A stretch of DNA of 19,338 bases, taken from contig DATAXI010000016.1 in NCBI GenBank assembly GCA_036266845.1, positions 1 to 19,338 of the forward strand, written 5' to 3'. The notes beneath the pieces were generated by a model. It did no database searches and was not told where the DNA came from. It was given only the letters and a program-made list of their open reading frames with translations. Every line of letters starts with the position of its first letter. Position 1 is the stretch's first letter. Positions 6,827 to 14,864 of this stretch are shown here, one piece after another. A program made the position numbers and the translations under genes. Source of the stretch: DATAXI01 sp036266845 (GTDB taxonomy: Bacteria; Verrucomicrobiota; Verrucomicrobiia; Chthoniobacterales; Chthoniobacteraceae).

Positions 6827-9800
6827 TGGTCGGGACAGGGTTTTCGCCATGATGAAATTCGTCACGCTCGCCCTGAGCCCAGAGCCGGATGCGGTCAAAG
6901 GTGAGATAGAGCACCGGCGTGGTGTAGAGTGTCAATAGCTGGCTGAGAATCAGCCCGCCTACAATGCAAATGCCAAGCGGGCGGCGCAGCTCCGAGCCAG
7001 TCCCCCCGCCGAGCGCCAGCGGCAACGCGCCGAAAAGCGCGGCCATGGTGGTCATGAGGATGGGACGGAACCGGAGCAGGCACGCCTGAAAAACAGCATC
7101 CGCCGGTCCGAGGCCCTGCTCGCGCTCGGCCTGGAGGGCAAAGTCGATCATCATAATGGCATTTTTCTTCACGATGCCGATGAGGAGCACGATGCCGATA
7201 ATGGAGATGACATTGAGATCGATGCCGAAAATGGTGAGCGCCAGCATCGCGCCGACCGTCGCGGAGAAGAGCGAGGAGATGATCGTAATGGGATGCACGA
7301 GGCTCTCATAAAGGATGCCCAGCACGATATAGACGGCGGCGAGCGCTGTGATCAGCAGCAGCGGCTCCGTCCTGAGCGATTGCTGATAAGCGAGCAGTGA
7401 GCCGGCAAAAAAGCCATGAATGGAAGTCGGCAGGCCGAGCCGGCGTTGCAGCGCCTCGATGGCGGTGGTGGCCTGGCTGAGGGAAACGCCCTTTGCCAGA
7501 TTGAAGGAGGCGGTTACGGAAGGGAAAAGGCCCGTATGATTGATCGCCAGCGGGATGGTATTGGTCCGCGTGGTGGAAATGGCGCGGATCGGTATCGGTT
7601 CGCCTTCCGTCGAAGAGAGATAAATCGTATTCAGGCCGGCGGGGGTTTGCCAATACTGCGGCGCCACCTCCAGAACGACGTAGTATTGATTCAACTGCGA
7701 ATATATGAGCGAAACCTGCGCCTGGCCGAACGCCGAGTAGAGCACGGAATCGAGCGCCTGCACCGTGAGCCCGAGGCGCGCGGCGGTGGCGCGATCATAA
7801 TTCAGCACGATATCGAGCCCCCCGTCCTGCTGGTCGGTGCTCAAGTCCTGAATGCCGGGAATGTGACCCATTTCCTTCAGCAAGACCGGCCCCCACTTGT
7901 TGAGATCGGCGTAGCTGTCGGATTGCAGTGTGTACTGGTACTGCGCATTGCTGCCGCGCCCGCCCAGCCGCAAGTCTTGCGCCGCCTGGAGGAATGTGGA
8001 GGCGCCGGTGATGTGGCTCAGTTTTGGCCGGAGGCGGCTGATGACTTCGTTGGCGGAAATCTTCCGTTGCGCCAGCGGCTTGAGCGCAATGTAGATAAAG
8101 CCGGTATTGGTAGCGCCCCGCCCGCCGGTAAAGACCACGGCGTTCGCCACCGCGGGATCCGCGTTGACCACCTTCCCGATTTGCCGCGCCGCCTTGTTCA
8201 TCACGTCGTAGGAGGAATCCTGCGGGCCGCGAATCGCGCCGATCAGCGCGCCCGTATCCTGCTGCGGGAAAAATCCCTTCGGCATCGAGTAGCCGATGAC
8301 AAAATTCAGCAGCACCGTCAGGACCAGGACCACCAGGGTCAGCGCCGGATTCTCCAGCACCCACTCCAGGCTGGTGCGGTAGATGGATAGCAGCCAGTCG
8401 AACGCGCGCTCGCCCATATTGTAGAGGCGTCCATGCCGCACGTTGCTTTCATTCTTAAGGAGATAGGCGCACATCATGGGCGTCGTCGTCAGCGAGATCG
8501 CCATCGAGATGAGAATGGCGGTCGAAAGCGTCACCGCAAACTCGCGGAAGAGCCGGCCCACCAGCCCGCCCATCAACAGGAGCGGAATGAATACCGCGAT
8601 GAGCGAAACACTGATGGCGAAGACCGTGAAGCCGATTTCCTGCGCGCCCTTGAGGGCGGCCTCAAATGGCTCCATCCCCTGCTCCAGGTGCCGCGTGACA
8701 TTTTCCATGACCACGATTGCGTCATCCACCACGAACCCGGTGGAAATGGTGAGCGCCATCAGGGAAAGATTGTCGATGCTGAACCCGAACAGGTACATGA
8801 CCGCGCAGGTGCCAAGCAGCGATACCGGCACCGCAACGCCCGGGATGAGCGTGGAGCGCGCATTGCGGAGGAAAACGAAGACCACCAGAATCACGAGAAT
8901 GACGGCGATCAGCAGGGTGAATTCGACCTCCTGCACCGAAGCGCGGATGGTGGTGGTGCGGTCCATAACCACCGTCATATCGATGCCGGCAGGGATGGAT
9001 TCCTTTACGGAATCGAGCGCCGCGCGCAGGCGGTCCACGGTCTGGATAATATTGGCGCCGGGCTGGCGGAAGATAATCAGATTAATGGCGCGTTTCCCGT
9101 TCACATAACCGCCGGCGCGGATATTCGAGACGGAATCGGTAACATCGGCGACATCCTCCAGACGCACCGCGGCCCCGTTTTTGTAGCCGACGATGAGCGG
9201 TTTGTATTCCGAGGCTTTGTCGATCTGGTCATTGGCCAGGATATCCATCGACGTGTCGCCGCTGATGAGCTGGCCGCGCGCAGTGTGGGCATTCTGGAGG
9301 CTGAGCACCTGCTGCACCTTGGCGATGCCGAGGCCGTAATTGGCCAGTTGCGTGGGATTCACATCCACGCGCACGGAAGGGAGCGCGCCGCCGCCGGTGA
9401 TCACCTCGCCCACGCCCTCGATTTGCGAGAGCTTCTGCTGGATAACCGTGGAGGCGACGTCGTAGAGCTTGGCCGGGTCGTAGATGTCCGAGGTCAGGCC
9501 CAGGATCATGATCGGCGCATCAGCGGGATTGACCTTCCGGTAAGTCGGATTGCCGGGCATGTTGGCGGGCAGATAAGTGCGCGCGGCATTGATGGCGGCA
9601 TCCACGTCCCGCGCCGCGCCATCGATGTTGCGGCTGAGATCAAACTGAATGGTAATACCCGTGGTGCCCAGCGAGCTGGCGGAAGTCATTTCCGTGACTC
9701 CCGCGATGTGGCCCAACTGCCGCTCGAGCGGCGTGGCCACGGAGGAAGCCATGATCTCCGCGCTGGCGCCGGGCAGGGAGGCGCCGACGGCGATGGTGGG

Positions 9801-9926
9801 AAAATCCACCTGCGGCAGCGGCGAAACCGGCAGCACGCGATAGGCGATCACCCCCGCGAGCGCGACCGCGATGGTAATCAGCGTCGTGCCGACCGGGCGG
9901 TGGATAAACGGCGCGGAAATGTTCAT
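6819..9926 (-). CDS. mdtC-like: RND multidrug efflux permease, MdtC-like
   Basis: A 1035-residue inner-membrane permease of the hydrophobe/amphiphile efflux RND family (HAE1), near the family's usual length. The ATG overlaps the preceding permease's stop by 4 nt (ATGA). Visible features are TM1 near residues 10-30, 'ATPLERQLGHIAGV' in the first porter subdomain, the TM4 proton-relay pair D401-D402 in 'GFVVDDAIVVMEN', the family signature 'GLVGRLFREFAVTL', and TM10 'GIVKKNAIMMIDFALQAER' with K921 next to Asn. The KKN form is typical of MdtB/MdtC rather than AcrB. Two large periplasmic loops form the porter and funnel domains. It exports substrates by proton antiport, probably as a heteromer with the permease encoded upstream. 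Substrate is unknown; MdtABC-type pumps are linked to bile salts, novobiocin and siderophores in enterobacteria, which need not hold here. No truncation or missing key residue is seen. Confidence 0.96.
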   Translation of the reverse strand: MNISAPFIHRPVGTTLITIAVALAGVIAYRVLPVSPLPQVDFPTIAVGASLPGASAEIMASSVATPLERQLGHIAGVTEMTSASSLGTTGITIQFDLSRNIDGAARDVDAAINAARTYLPANMPGNPTYRKVNPADAPIMILGLTSDIYDPAKLYDVASTVIQQKLSQIEGVGEVITGGGALPSVRVDVNPTQLANYGLGIAKVQQVLSLQNAHTARGQLISGDTSMDILANDQIDKASEYKPLIVGYKNGAAVRLEDVADVTDSVSNIRAGGYVNGKRAINLIIFRQPGANIIQTVDRLRAALDSVKESIPAGIDMTVVMDRTTTIRASVQEVEFTLLIAVILVILVVFVFLRNARSTLIPGVAVPVSLLGTCAVMYLFGFSIDNLSLMALTISTGFVVDDAIVVMENVTRHLEQGMEPFEAALKGAQEIGFTVFAISVSLIAVFIPLLLMGGLVGRLFREFAVTLSTAILISMAISLTTTPMMCAYLLKNESNVRHGRLYNMGERAFDWLLSIYRTSLEWVLENPALTLVVLVLTVLLNFVIGYSMPKGFFPQQDTGALIGAIRGPQDSSYDVMNKAARQIGKVVNADPAVANAVVFTGGRGATNTGFIYIALKPLAQRKISANEVISRLRPKLSHITGASTFLQAAQDLRLGGRGSNAQYQYTLQSDSYADLNKWGPVLLKEMGHIPGIQDLSTDQQDGGLDIVLNYDRATAARLGLTVQALDSVLYSAFGQAQVSLIYSQLNQYYVVLEVAPQYWQTPAGLNTIYLSSTEGEPIPIRAISTTRTNTIPLAINHTGLFPSVTASFNLAKGVSLSQATTAIEALQRRLGLPTSIHGFFAGSLLAYQQSLRTEPLLLITALAAVYIVLGILYESLVHPITIISSLFSATVGAMLALTIFGIDLNVISIIGIVLLIGIVKKNAIMMIDFALQAEREQGLGPADAVFQACLLRFRPILMTTMAALFGALPLALGGGTGSELRRPLGICIVGGLILSQLLTLYTTPVLYLTFDRIRLWAQGERDEFHHGENPVPTNV

Positions 9927-12900
9927 GCCGGTTCCACCTGGCGAAACTCACGCCCGTTGGGAGCCGCGGCGCGGCGCGCGGAAAGGCGGCGCGCAAGGTT
10001 ATCAAAGAAAATATAAATAACGGGCGTGGTATAGAGCGTGAGCACCTGGCTGAAGATGAGGCCGCCGACCATCGAGATACCGAGCGGACGCCGCAACTCC
10101 GAGCCGAGGCCGGTGCCGCAGGCCAGCGGAATGCCGGCCAGCAACGCGGCCATTGTGGTCATCATGATGGGCCGAAACCGGAGCAGGCATGCCTCGTACA
10201 CAGCTTCCGCCGCATTCTTGCCGCGCTCGCGCTCCGCCTGCAGCGCGAAGTCAACAATCATGATGCCGTTTTTCTTTACGATGCCGATGAGGAGGATGAG
10301 GCCGATAATGGCCACGACGCTCAGGTCCTGGTGAAACAGAATGAGCGCGATGAAAGCGCCGACACCCGCGGATGGGAGCGTGGAGAGAATCGTGATGGGA
10401 TGGATGAAATTCTCATAGAGCACGCCCAGCACGATATAAACGGTGATCAGCGCCGCGAGAATGAGGATCGGCTCATTGGCCAGCGCCGCCTGGAAGGATG
10501 CGGCGGTGCCCTGGAATCCCGCCTGAATACTCGCAGGCATGTGCATATCCTTCTGTAACTTCTCCACGGAATCGATGGCCGCTCCCAGCGAGGCGTCCGG
10601 CGGGATATTGAAGGAAACCGTGATGGCGGGAAACTGGCCCTGATGATTGATCGAGAGCGGCTCCGTCGTTTTCTGGAAGTGGCAAAACGCGCTCAGCGGC
10701 ACCTCGTTCGCAATGGAGGAGCTATTGGAGCCCGCGGAACCGGCGCCGGTGCTGGCGGTCTTGCCGGAGAGGGCATTGGTGGGCGGGGTGATATTGCCGG
10801 AGCTTGGCGAATACTGGACGGAGGCGGTCAACGCATTGGAGCCCGCGGATGGCGATGCGGACGAGGCGAAGGAGGTGGACGCCCCGGCGCCGGAAGCGCC
10901 GGAGGAAGCATTGGCAATGATGTAAATGTGACTCAGCGCGTTCGGGTCCGCCTTGAAACTGGGATCCACCTCCATGATCACGTGGTATTGGTTTACCTGC
11001 GTGTACATGGTGTTGATCTGCCGCTGGCCAAAGGCGTCGTAGAGCGTGTTGTCGATGGTGGTGGGCGCAATGCCCAGGCGCGACGCGGTGATGCGGTCGA
11101 TCACCACGGAAACCGCGAGCCCGCCCGGTTGCTGATCGGTGGCCACGCCCTCAATCTCCGGCAATTGCTTGAGCCGGGCCACGAACCGGTTGGTCCATGT
11201 ATCCAGCTCGGCCGCATCCGGATCCTCGATCGTGTACTGGTATTGCGCGCGGCTCACCCGGTCATCCACCGTGATGTTCTGCACCGGCGACATGAAAAGC
11301 TGGATGCCCTGCACCTGGTCCACCTTCGGCTGGAGGCGGCGGATGACTTGCTGCGCGCTGATGTGGCGCTCATCGAGCGGCTTCAGATTGATGGCAAAAC
11401 GCCCCGCGTTGCCCGTCTGGTTGGTCGCATCCGCTCCGGTAAAGGAGGAAAGGCTCGCAACGGCCGGGTCCTGCAAAATGACATCGGCCAGCCGCTGTTG
11501 CCTGGCCGCCATGCTCTGGGATGAGACGGTGGGCGGCCCCTGGGAAATGCCCTGGATAACGCCGGTATCCTGAATGGGGAAAAATCCCTTGGGGATGATG
11601 ACGTAGAGATAAATCGTCAGCACCAGGGTCGCCACCGCGACCAGCAGCGTGATCCCCTGGTATTGAAGGACAAAACGCAGCGTGCGCCCATAGAAGGCGA
11701 TCATGGACTCGAACGCATTCTCCGAGATGCGGTAGAAACGGCCCTGCTTCTCGCGCGGATTATGTTTCACCATGCGCGAGGTCATCATGGGGGTGAGCGT
11801 CAGGGAAACGACCGCGGAAACGATGATCGTCACCGCCAGCGTCACGGCAAACTCCCGGAAAAGCCGTCCCACCACATCGCCCATGAAGAGCAGCGGAATC
11901 AGCACCGCGATGAGCGATACCGTCAGCGAGAGAATGGTGAAGCCGATCTGCTCCGCGCCCTTGAGCGCGGCTTGAAGCGGCGGCTCCCCTTCCTCGATGA
12001 AGCGGGAAATGTTCTCGATCATCACGATGGCGTCGTCCACCACGAAACCGGTGGCGATCGTGAGCGCCATGAGCGAGAGATTGTCCAGGCTGTAACCCAG
12101 CAGGTACATCACGGCAAAAGTGCCCACCAGCGAGAGCGGAACCGCCACGCTGGGAATCGCGGTCGCGGAAAGATTCCGCAGGAAAATGAAGATGACCATC
12201 ACGACGAGGCCAATCGTCAGCAGCAGCTCGAACTCGACATCGTGAATCGAGGCGTTGATGGAGGTGGTGAGGTCCGTGAGCGTGGATACCTCGAGGCTGG
12301 CGGGGAGGCTGGCCTCAAGCGTGGGAAGCAGTTTTTTGATGCTGCGGACGACACTGATCGTATTGGCGCCCGGCTGCCGCTGGATGTTCACAATCACCGC
12401 CGGAGAGCGATCCATCCACGCCGCCTGGCTCTCGTTCTCCACACCATTTACGATGTGCGCCACGTCGGTCAGCATGACGGGCGCCCCATTGCGGTAGGCA
12501 ACGACGACCTTCCGGTAATCCTGGCTGGTCACGAGCTGATCGTTCGCATCGATCTGGAAATCCTGGCGCGGCCCGTCAAAGTTGCCCTTGGCGGCGTTGA
12601 CGCTGGCTTGCGTGAGGGCCGTGCGCAGGTCCTCGAGGTTCAGGCCGTAGGAGGAAAGCGCGACCGGATTGGCCTGGATGCGGACAGCGGGCTTGTGGCC
12701 GCCGCTGATGCTGACGAGACCAACGCCGCTCAACTGCGCAATCTTCGGCGCAAGCCGGGTATCCACCAGATCCTCCACCTGGGAGAGCGGTATTGCCTTG
12801 GAGGTTATCGCCAGCGTGAGGATGGGGGCATCCGCCGGGTTGGTTTTGCTATAGACGGGCGGCGCGGGAAGATTGGACGGCAGCAGGCTCTGCGAAGCAT

Positions 12901-13237
12901 TGATGGCGGATTGCACCTCTTCCTCGGCCACGTCGATATTCAGGCTGAGCGCGAATTGCAGCACCACGACCGATGTCCCCCCGCTGCTCATCGAGGTCAT
13001 TTGATTTAGGCCGGGCATCTGGCCAAATTGGCGCTCCAGCGGCGCGGATACCGTGGTGGCCACCACGTCCGGGCTTGCGCCGGGATAATAGGTCACCACT
13101 TCAATGGTGGGATAGTCCACCTCCGGCAGCGCCGAGATGGGCAACTGCAGAAACGCCGCGGAACCCACCAGGAAGATGGCAACCATGAACAGCGAGGTTG
13201 CCACCGGCCTCAGAATAAATGGACGGGACGGGTTCAT
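9923..13237 (-). CDS. mdtB-like: RND multidrug efflux permease, MdtB-like, with Ser/Ala/Gly-rich insert
   Basis: A 1104-residue RND/HAE1 inner-membrane permease, about 65 residues longer than usual. It starts at an ATG 18 nt after the adaptor stop. Family marks: 'SAPLERQFGQMPGLNQMTS', TM4 'GFVVDDAIVMIEN' with D401-D402 (proton relay), 'DVVGRLFREFAVTLAVT', and TM10 'GIVKKNGIMIVDFALQAER' with K989. The extra length is a low-complexity Ser/Ala/Gly/Thr stretch at about residues 778-842, between 'LSHIYIIA' and 'EVPLSAFCHF' in the second large periplasmic loop; the paralogue downstream lacks it. The two permeases are homologous but well diverged, as in MdtB/MdtC or MuxB/MuxC, which work as mixed trimers. 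Being first of the two fits the MdtB position. The last codons run into the MdtC-like gene by 4 nt, so translation is likely coupled. Confidence 0.96.
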   Translation of the reverse strand: MNPSRPFILRPVATSLFMVAIFLVGSAAFLQLPISALPEVDYPTIEVVTYYPGASPDVVATTVSAPLERQFGQMPGLNQMTSMSSGGTSVVVLQFALSLNIDVAEEEVQSAINASQSLLPSNLPAPPVYSKTNPADAPILTLAITSKAIPLSQVEDLVDTRLAPKIAQLSGVGLVSISGGHKPAVRIQANPVALSSYGLNLEDLRTALTQASVNAAKGNFDGPRQDFQIDANDQLVTSQDYRKVVVAYRNGAPVMLTDVAHIVNGVENESQAAWMDRSPAVIVNIQRQPGANTISVVRSIKKLLPTLEASLPASLEVSTLTDLTTSINASIHDVEFELLLTIGLVVMVIFIFLRNLSATAIPSVAVPLSLVGTFAVMYLLGYSLDNLSLMALTIATGFVVDDAIVMIENISRFIEEGEPPLQAALKGAEQIGFTILSLTVSLIAVLIPLLFMGDVVGRLFREFAVTLAVTIIVSAVVSLTLTPMMTSRMVKHNPREKQGRFYRISENAFESMIAFYGRTLRFVLQYQGITLLVAVATLVLTIYLYVIIPKGFFPIQDTGVIQGISQGPPTVSSQSMAARQQRLADVILQDPAVASLSSFTGADATNQTGNAGRFAINLKPLDERHISAQQVIRRLQPKVDQVQGIQLFMSPVQNITVDDRVSRAQYQYTIEDPDAAELDTWTNRFVARLKQLPEIEGVATDQQPGGLAVSVVIDRITASRLGIAPTTIDNTLYDAFGQRQINTMYTQVNQYHVIMEVDPSFKADPNALSHIYIIANASSGASGAGASTSFASSASPSAGSNALTASVQYSPSSGNITPPTNALSGKTASTGAGSAGSNSSSIANEVPLSAFCHFQKTTEPLSINHQGQFPAITVSFNIPPDASLGAAIDSVEKLQKDMHMPASIQAGFQGTAASFQAALANEPILILAALITVYIVLGVLYENFIHPITILSTLPSAGVGAFIALILFHQDLSVVAIIGLILLIGIVKKNGIMIVDFALQAERERGKNAAEAVYEACLLRFRPIMMTTMAALLAGIPLACGTGLGSELRRPLGISMVGGLIFSQVLTLYTTPVIYIFFDNLARRLSARRAAAPNGREFRQVEPA

Positions 13238-13255
13238 TGTTGGGAACCGCTCAAG

Positions 13256-14503
13256 TTATTGGGACCCGCCGCTGCTGCCATGGCCACCGGACCCTCCCCC
13301 ACCCTGCCCGCCACCGCCGCCCTGGTGGTGGTGACCGCCCCCGCCGCTGCTTCCACCTCCACTGCCTCCCCATCCGCCGGCGCCGGCGCCATTGCTTCCG
13401 CTCATGACGATCACTTTGCCGTTTTCCTGCAGCCGGTCGAAGCCGCTATCGGCAAGGATATCTCCGGGATTGATGCCGGTCACCTGGGTCTTTCCGTTAT
13501 CGGAAACCCCCGCTTTCACATCGCGGACATGCGCCACTCCATTCTGGATGGTGTAAACAAAGGAGACATCGCCATTCTGCTGGACGGCTGAGCTGGGAAC
13601 CAGCGTCACCCCCTCCAGCTCCTGGACCAGGAGCCGGGTGTTCACAAACTGGTTGGGGTAAAGGGCGTAATCGGTATTTGGGAAAATGGAGCGCAGCTTG
13701 AGTGTGCCGGTGGTGGTATCGATCTGGTTGTCCAGGGCCAGGAGTTCGCCGGCGGCGAGCTGCGTCTGGCCCGAGCGGTCAAAGACATCGACCGTCAGCT
13801 TCTTGTCTTTGCGAAGCTGCTGCTGAACGGGGCTGAGACTGTCCTCGGGAATGGTGAAGATGACGGTAATGGGTTCCAGTTGCGTGATCACCACCAGCGG
13901 GTTGGAGCTGTTATTGGCGCCCGCGGTCACCAGGTTGCCAGGGTCCACAAGCCGAAGGCCCACCTGGCCGGTAAACGGCGCAACAATGTGGCAGTAGTCC
14001 ACCTGCACCTGGTCATAGTTCACGGTGCCCTGGTCGTTCTTTACGGTGCCCTCATTCTGCCGGACCAGTTTTTCCTGGTCGTCCAGCGTCTGCTTGGCCA
14101 GCGCGTTGCGGTTCCACGCCTCCTGATAGCGCTGCAAATCCATTTGCGCCTGTGCCAGCACGTTCTGGTCGCGTTCCAGCAGCCCTTGCGCCTGCAGCAG
14201 GTTCGCTTCGTATTGGCGGTCGTCGATATCCACCAGCGGGGCGCCTTTCTCGACAACCTGGCCTTCCGTATAATTCACTTTGGTGACGACCCCGGTGACC
14301 TGGCTGTAAATGGAGGCGGTGTAAACGGGCGTGACCGTGCCGATGGAATCGAGATAGACGCCGATGTCCCCCTTGGTGGCCGTGCCGGTGGTGATGGTGG
14401 TGGGCGGCATCATGTGCGTGCGCGTCTGCTCCTTGCGCCCGATGGCCAGGTAAATTGCCGCGCCGAAAATGCCAAGGACCGCGACCCAGATCACGATATG
14501 CAG
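13256..14503 (-). CDS. mdtA-like: RND efflux periplasmic adaptor, MdtA-like, with Gly/His-rich tail
   Basis: A membrane fusion protein of 412 residues from the GTG at 14494, or 415 from the CTG at 14503 used here. A GGAGG lies 6 nt before that CTG but 15 nt before the GTG, and the codons before it encode 'QRPGRRRF', a normal basic flank for the following TM anchor 'IVIWVAVLGIFGAAIYLAI'. Numbering below is from the GTG. Order: TM 2-18; lipoyl half 'SQVTGVVTKVNYTEGQVV' about 64-82; alpha hairpin about 95-160; second lipoyl half 'VAPFTGQVGLRLVDPG' about 168-185; beta-barrel about 200-285; membrane-proximal domain to about 364; then a 48-residue Gly-rich tail (365-412) with HHH at 388-390. In the family, hexamers join the permease to the outer-membrane duct. 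It is first in the pump operon, next to the divergent regulatory region. The start is uncertain, the family call is not. Confidence 0.93.
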   Translation of the reverse strand: MHIVIWVAVLGIFGAAIYLAIGRKEQTRTHMMPPTTITTGTATKGDIGVYLDSIGTVTPVYTASIYSQVTGVVTKVNYTEGQVVEKGAPLVDIDDRQYEANLLQAQGLLERDQNVLAQAQMDLQRYQEAWNRNALAKQTLDDQEKLVRQNEGTVKNDQGTVNYDQVQVDYCHIVAPFTGQVGLRLVDPGNLVTAGANNSSNPLVVITQLEPITVIFTIPEDSLSPVQQQLRKDKKLTVDVFDRSGQTQLAAGELLALDNQIDTTTGTLKLRSIFPNTDYALYPNQFVNTRLLVQELEGVTLVPSSAVQQNGDVSFVYTIQNGVAHVRDVKAGVSDNGKTQVTGINPGDILADSGFDRLQENGKVIVMSGSNGAGAGGWGGSGGGSSGGGGHHHQGGGGGQGGGGSGGHGSSGGSQ

Positions 14504-14509
14504 GAAACG

Positions 14510-14514
14510 CCTCC
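14510..14514 (-). promoter_or_regulatory. Shine-Dalgarno deciding the adaptor start
   Basis: GGAGG on the minus strand is 6 nt from an in-frame CTG (14503) and 15 nt from the first in-frame GTG (14494). Upstream in this frame there is no ATG, GTG or TTG before the TAG at 14590-14588. This site is why a non-standard or shifted start is considered for the adaptor. Confidence 0.45.
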
Positions 14515-14710
14515 GGCCGGGGCGCTGATTGAAGTCTTGGGTGACGGCGGGGCTGGTGCTTTGAAGTTCCGTATTGATGGCGAAAAACTACTGCCTCACT
14601 TCGGTTTACAGTCAACGCGAAAAATAGGATTGGCCAAGGATTGCGCAATGTCGGGCAACGATGGAAAGCCACTGGAAATGAGATGCTTACGGAAAATACA
14701 ACACCAAATA

Positions 14711-14756
14711 TACGTTATTATACGTAACACCATAAGATACTTACATTTTTAGTAAG
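14711..14756 (-). promoter_or_regulatory. pump operon promoter candidate with overlapping inverted repeats
   Basis: On the minus strand TATAAT lies at 14722-14717. It sits almost exactly in the spacer of the inverted repeat TACGT-N6-ACGTA (14711-14726). A second inverted repeat, CTTAC-N7-GTAAG (14740-14756), covers the place where the -35 box would be; the best hexamer there is ATGTAA at 14746-14741 with an 18-nt spacer, matching only three of six. Inverted repeats on both promoter elements suggest repressor operators, but no regulator is encoded in the window, so the binding protein is unknown. Confidence 0.45.
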
Positions 14757-14853
14757 ATTGTAACTTATTTGACGTTTTCCCTTTATGCCCCCAGACCGGG
14801 ATTTTTGCCCCGCGCCCCGTTTTTAATCCTTGTCCGGTGGCTCTGCGGCAGGT

Positions 14854-14857
14854 GGAG
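14854..14857 (+). promoter_or_regulatory. Shine-Dalgarno of the protease gene
   Basis: GGAG, within AGGTGGAGTGG, lies 7 nt before the GTG at 14865. This GTG opens directly into a signal peptide, whereas the longer frame from TTG 14769 adds 32 residues without a ribosome site. The site therefore decides the start. Confidence 0.6.
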
Positions 14858-14864
14858 TGGACAG

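Larger units (their letters stand above)
14504..14864. promoter_or_regulatory. divergent regulatory region between pump operon and protease gene
   Basis: About 360 nt without a recognisable gene separate the divergent adaptor (minus) and protease (plus) genes. An A+T-rich island at about 14693-14772 stands out sharply from the GC-rich surroundings. It holds a perfect minus-strand TATAAT and several copies of GTAAC/GTAAG in both orientations (14686-14690, 14724-14728, 14740-14744, 14752-14756, 14760-14764). No regulator gene, riboswitch or convincing hairpin terminator was recognised. From the likely transcription start near 14710 the pump mRNA would have a leader of roughly 200 nt. Confidence 0.6.

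Noticed and set aside
8433..10016. Plus-strand open frame of 527 codons antisense to the MdtC-like permease
   Set aside because: Its product is rich in His, Arg and Asp with no hydrophobic or domain pattern, as expected from reading GC-rich code backwards; the permease on the other strand is certain.
11663..13009. Plus-strand open frame of 448 codons antisense to the MdtB-like permease
   Set aside because: Same His/Arg/Asp-rich antisense composition, and it lies entirely inside a well-supported permease gene.
13290..13400. Gly/His codon repeats considered as a tandem repeat or mobile insertion
   Set aside because: The repetition is explained by low-complexity coding in frame with the adaptor; no flanking direct repeats or inverted ends were seen.
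14769..14864. 32-residue N-terminal extension of the protease from a TTG
   Set aside because: There is no ribosome site for this TTG; the GTG at 14865 has GGAG at 7 nt and begins a signal peptide.
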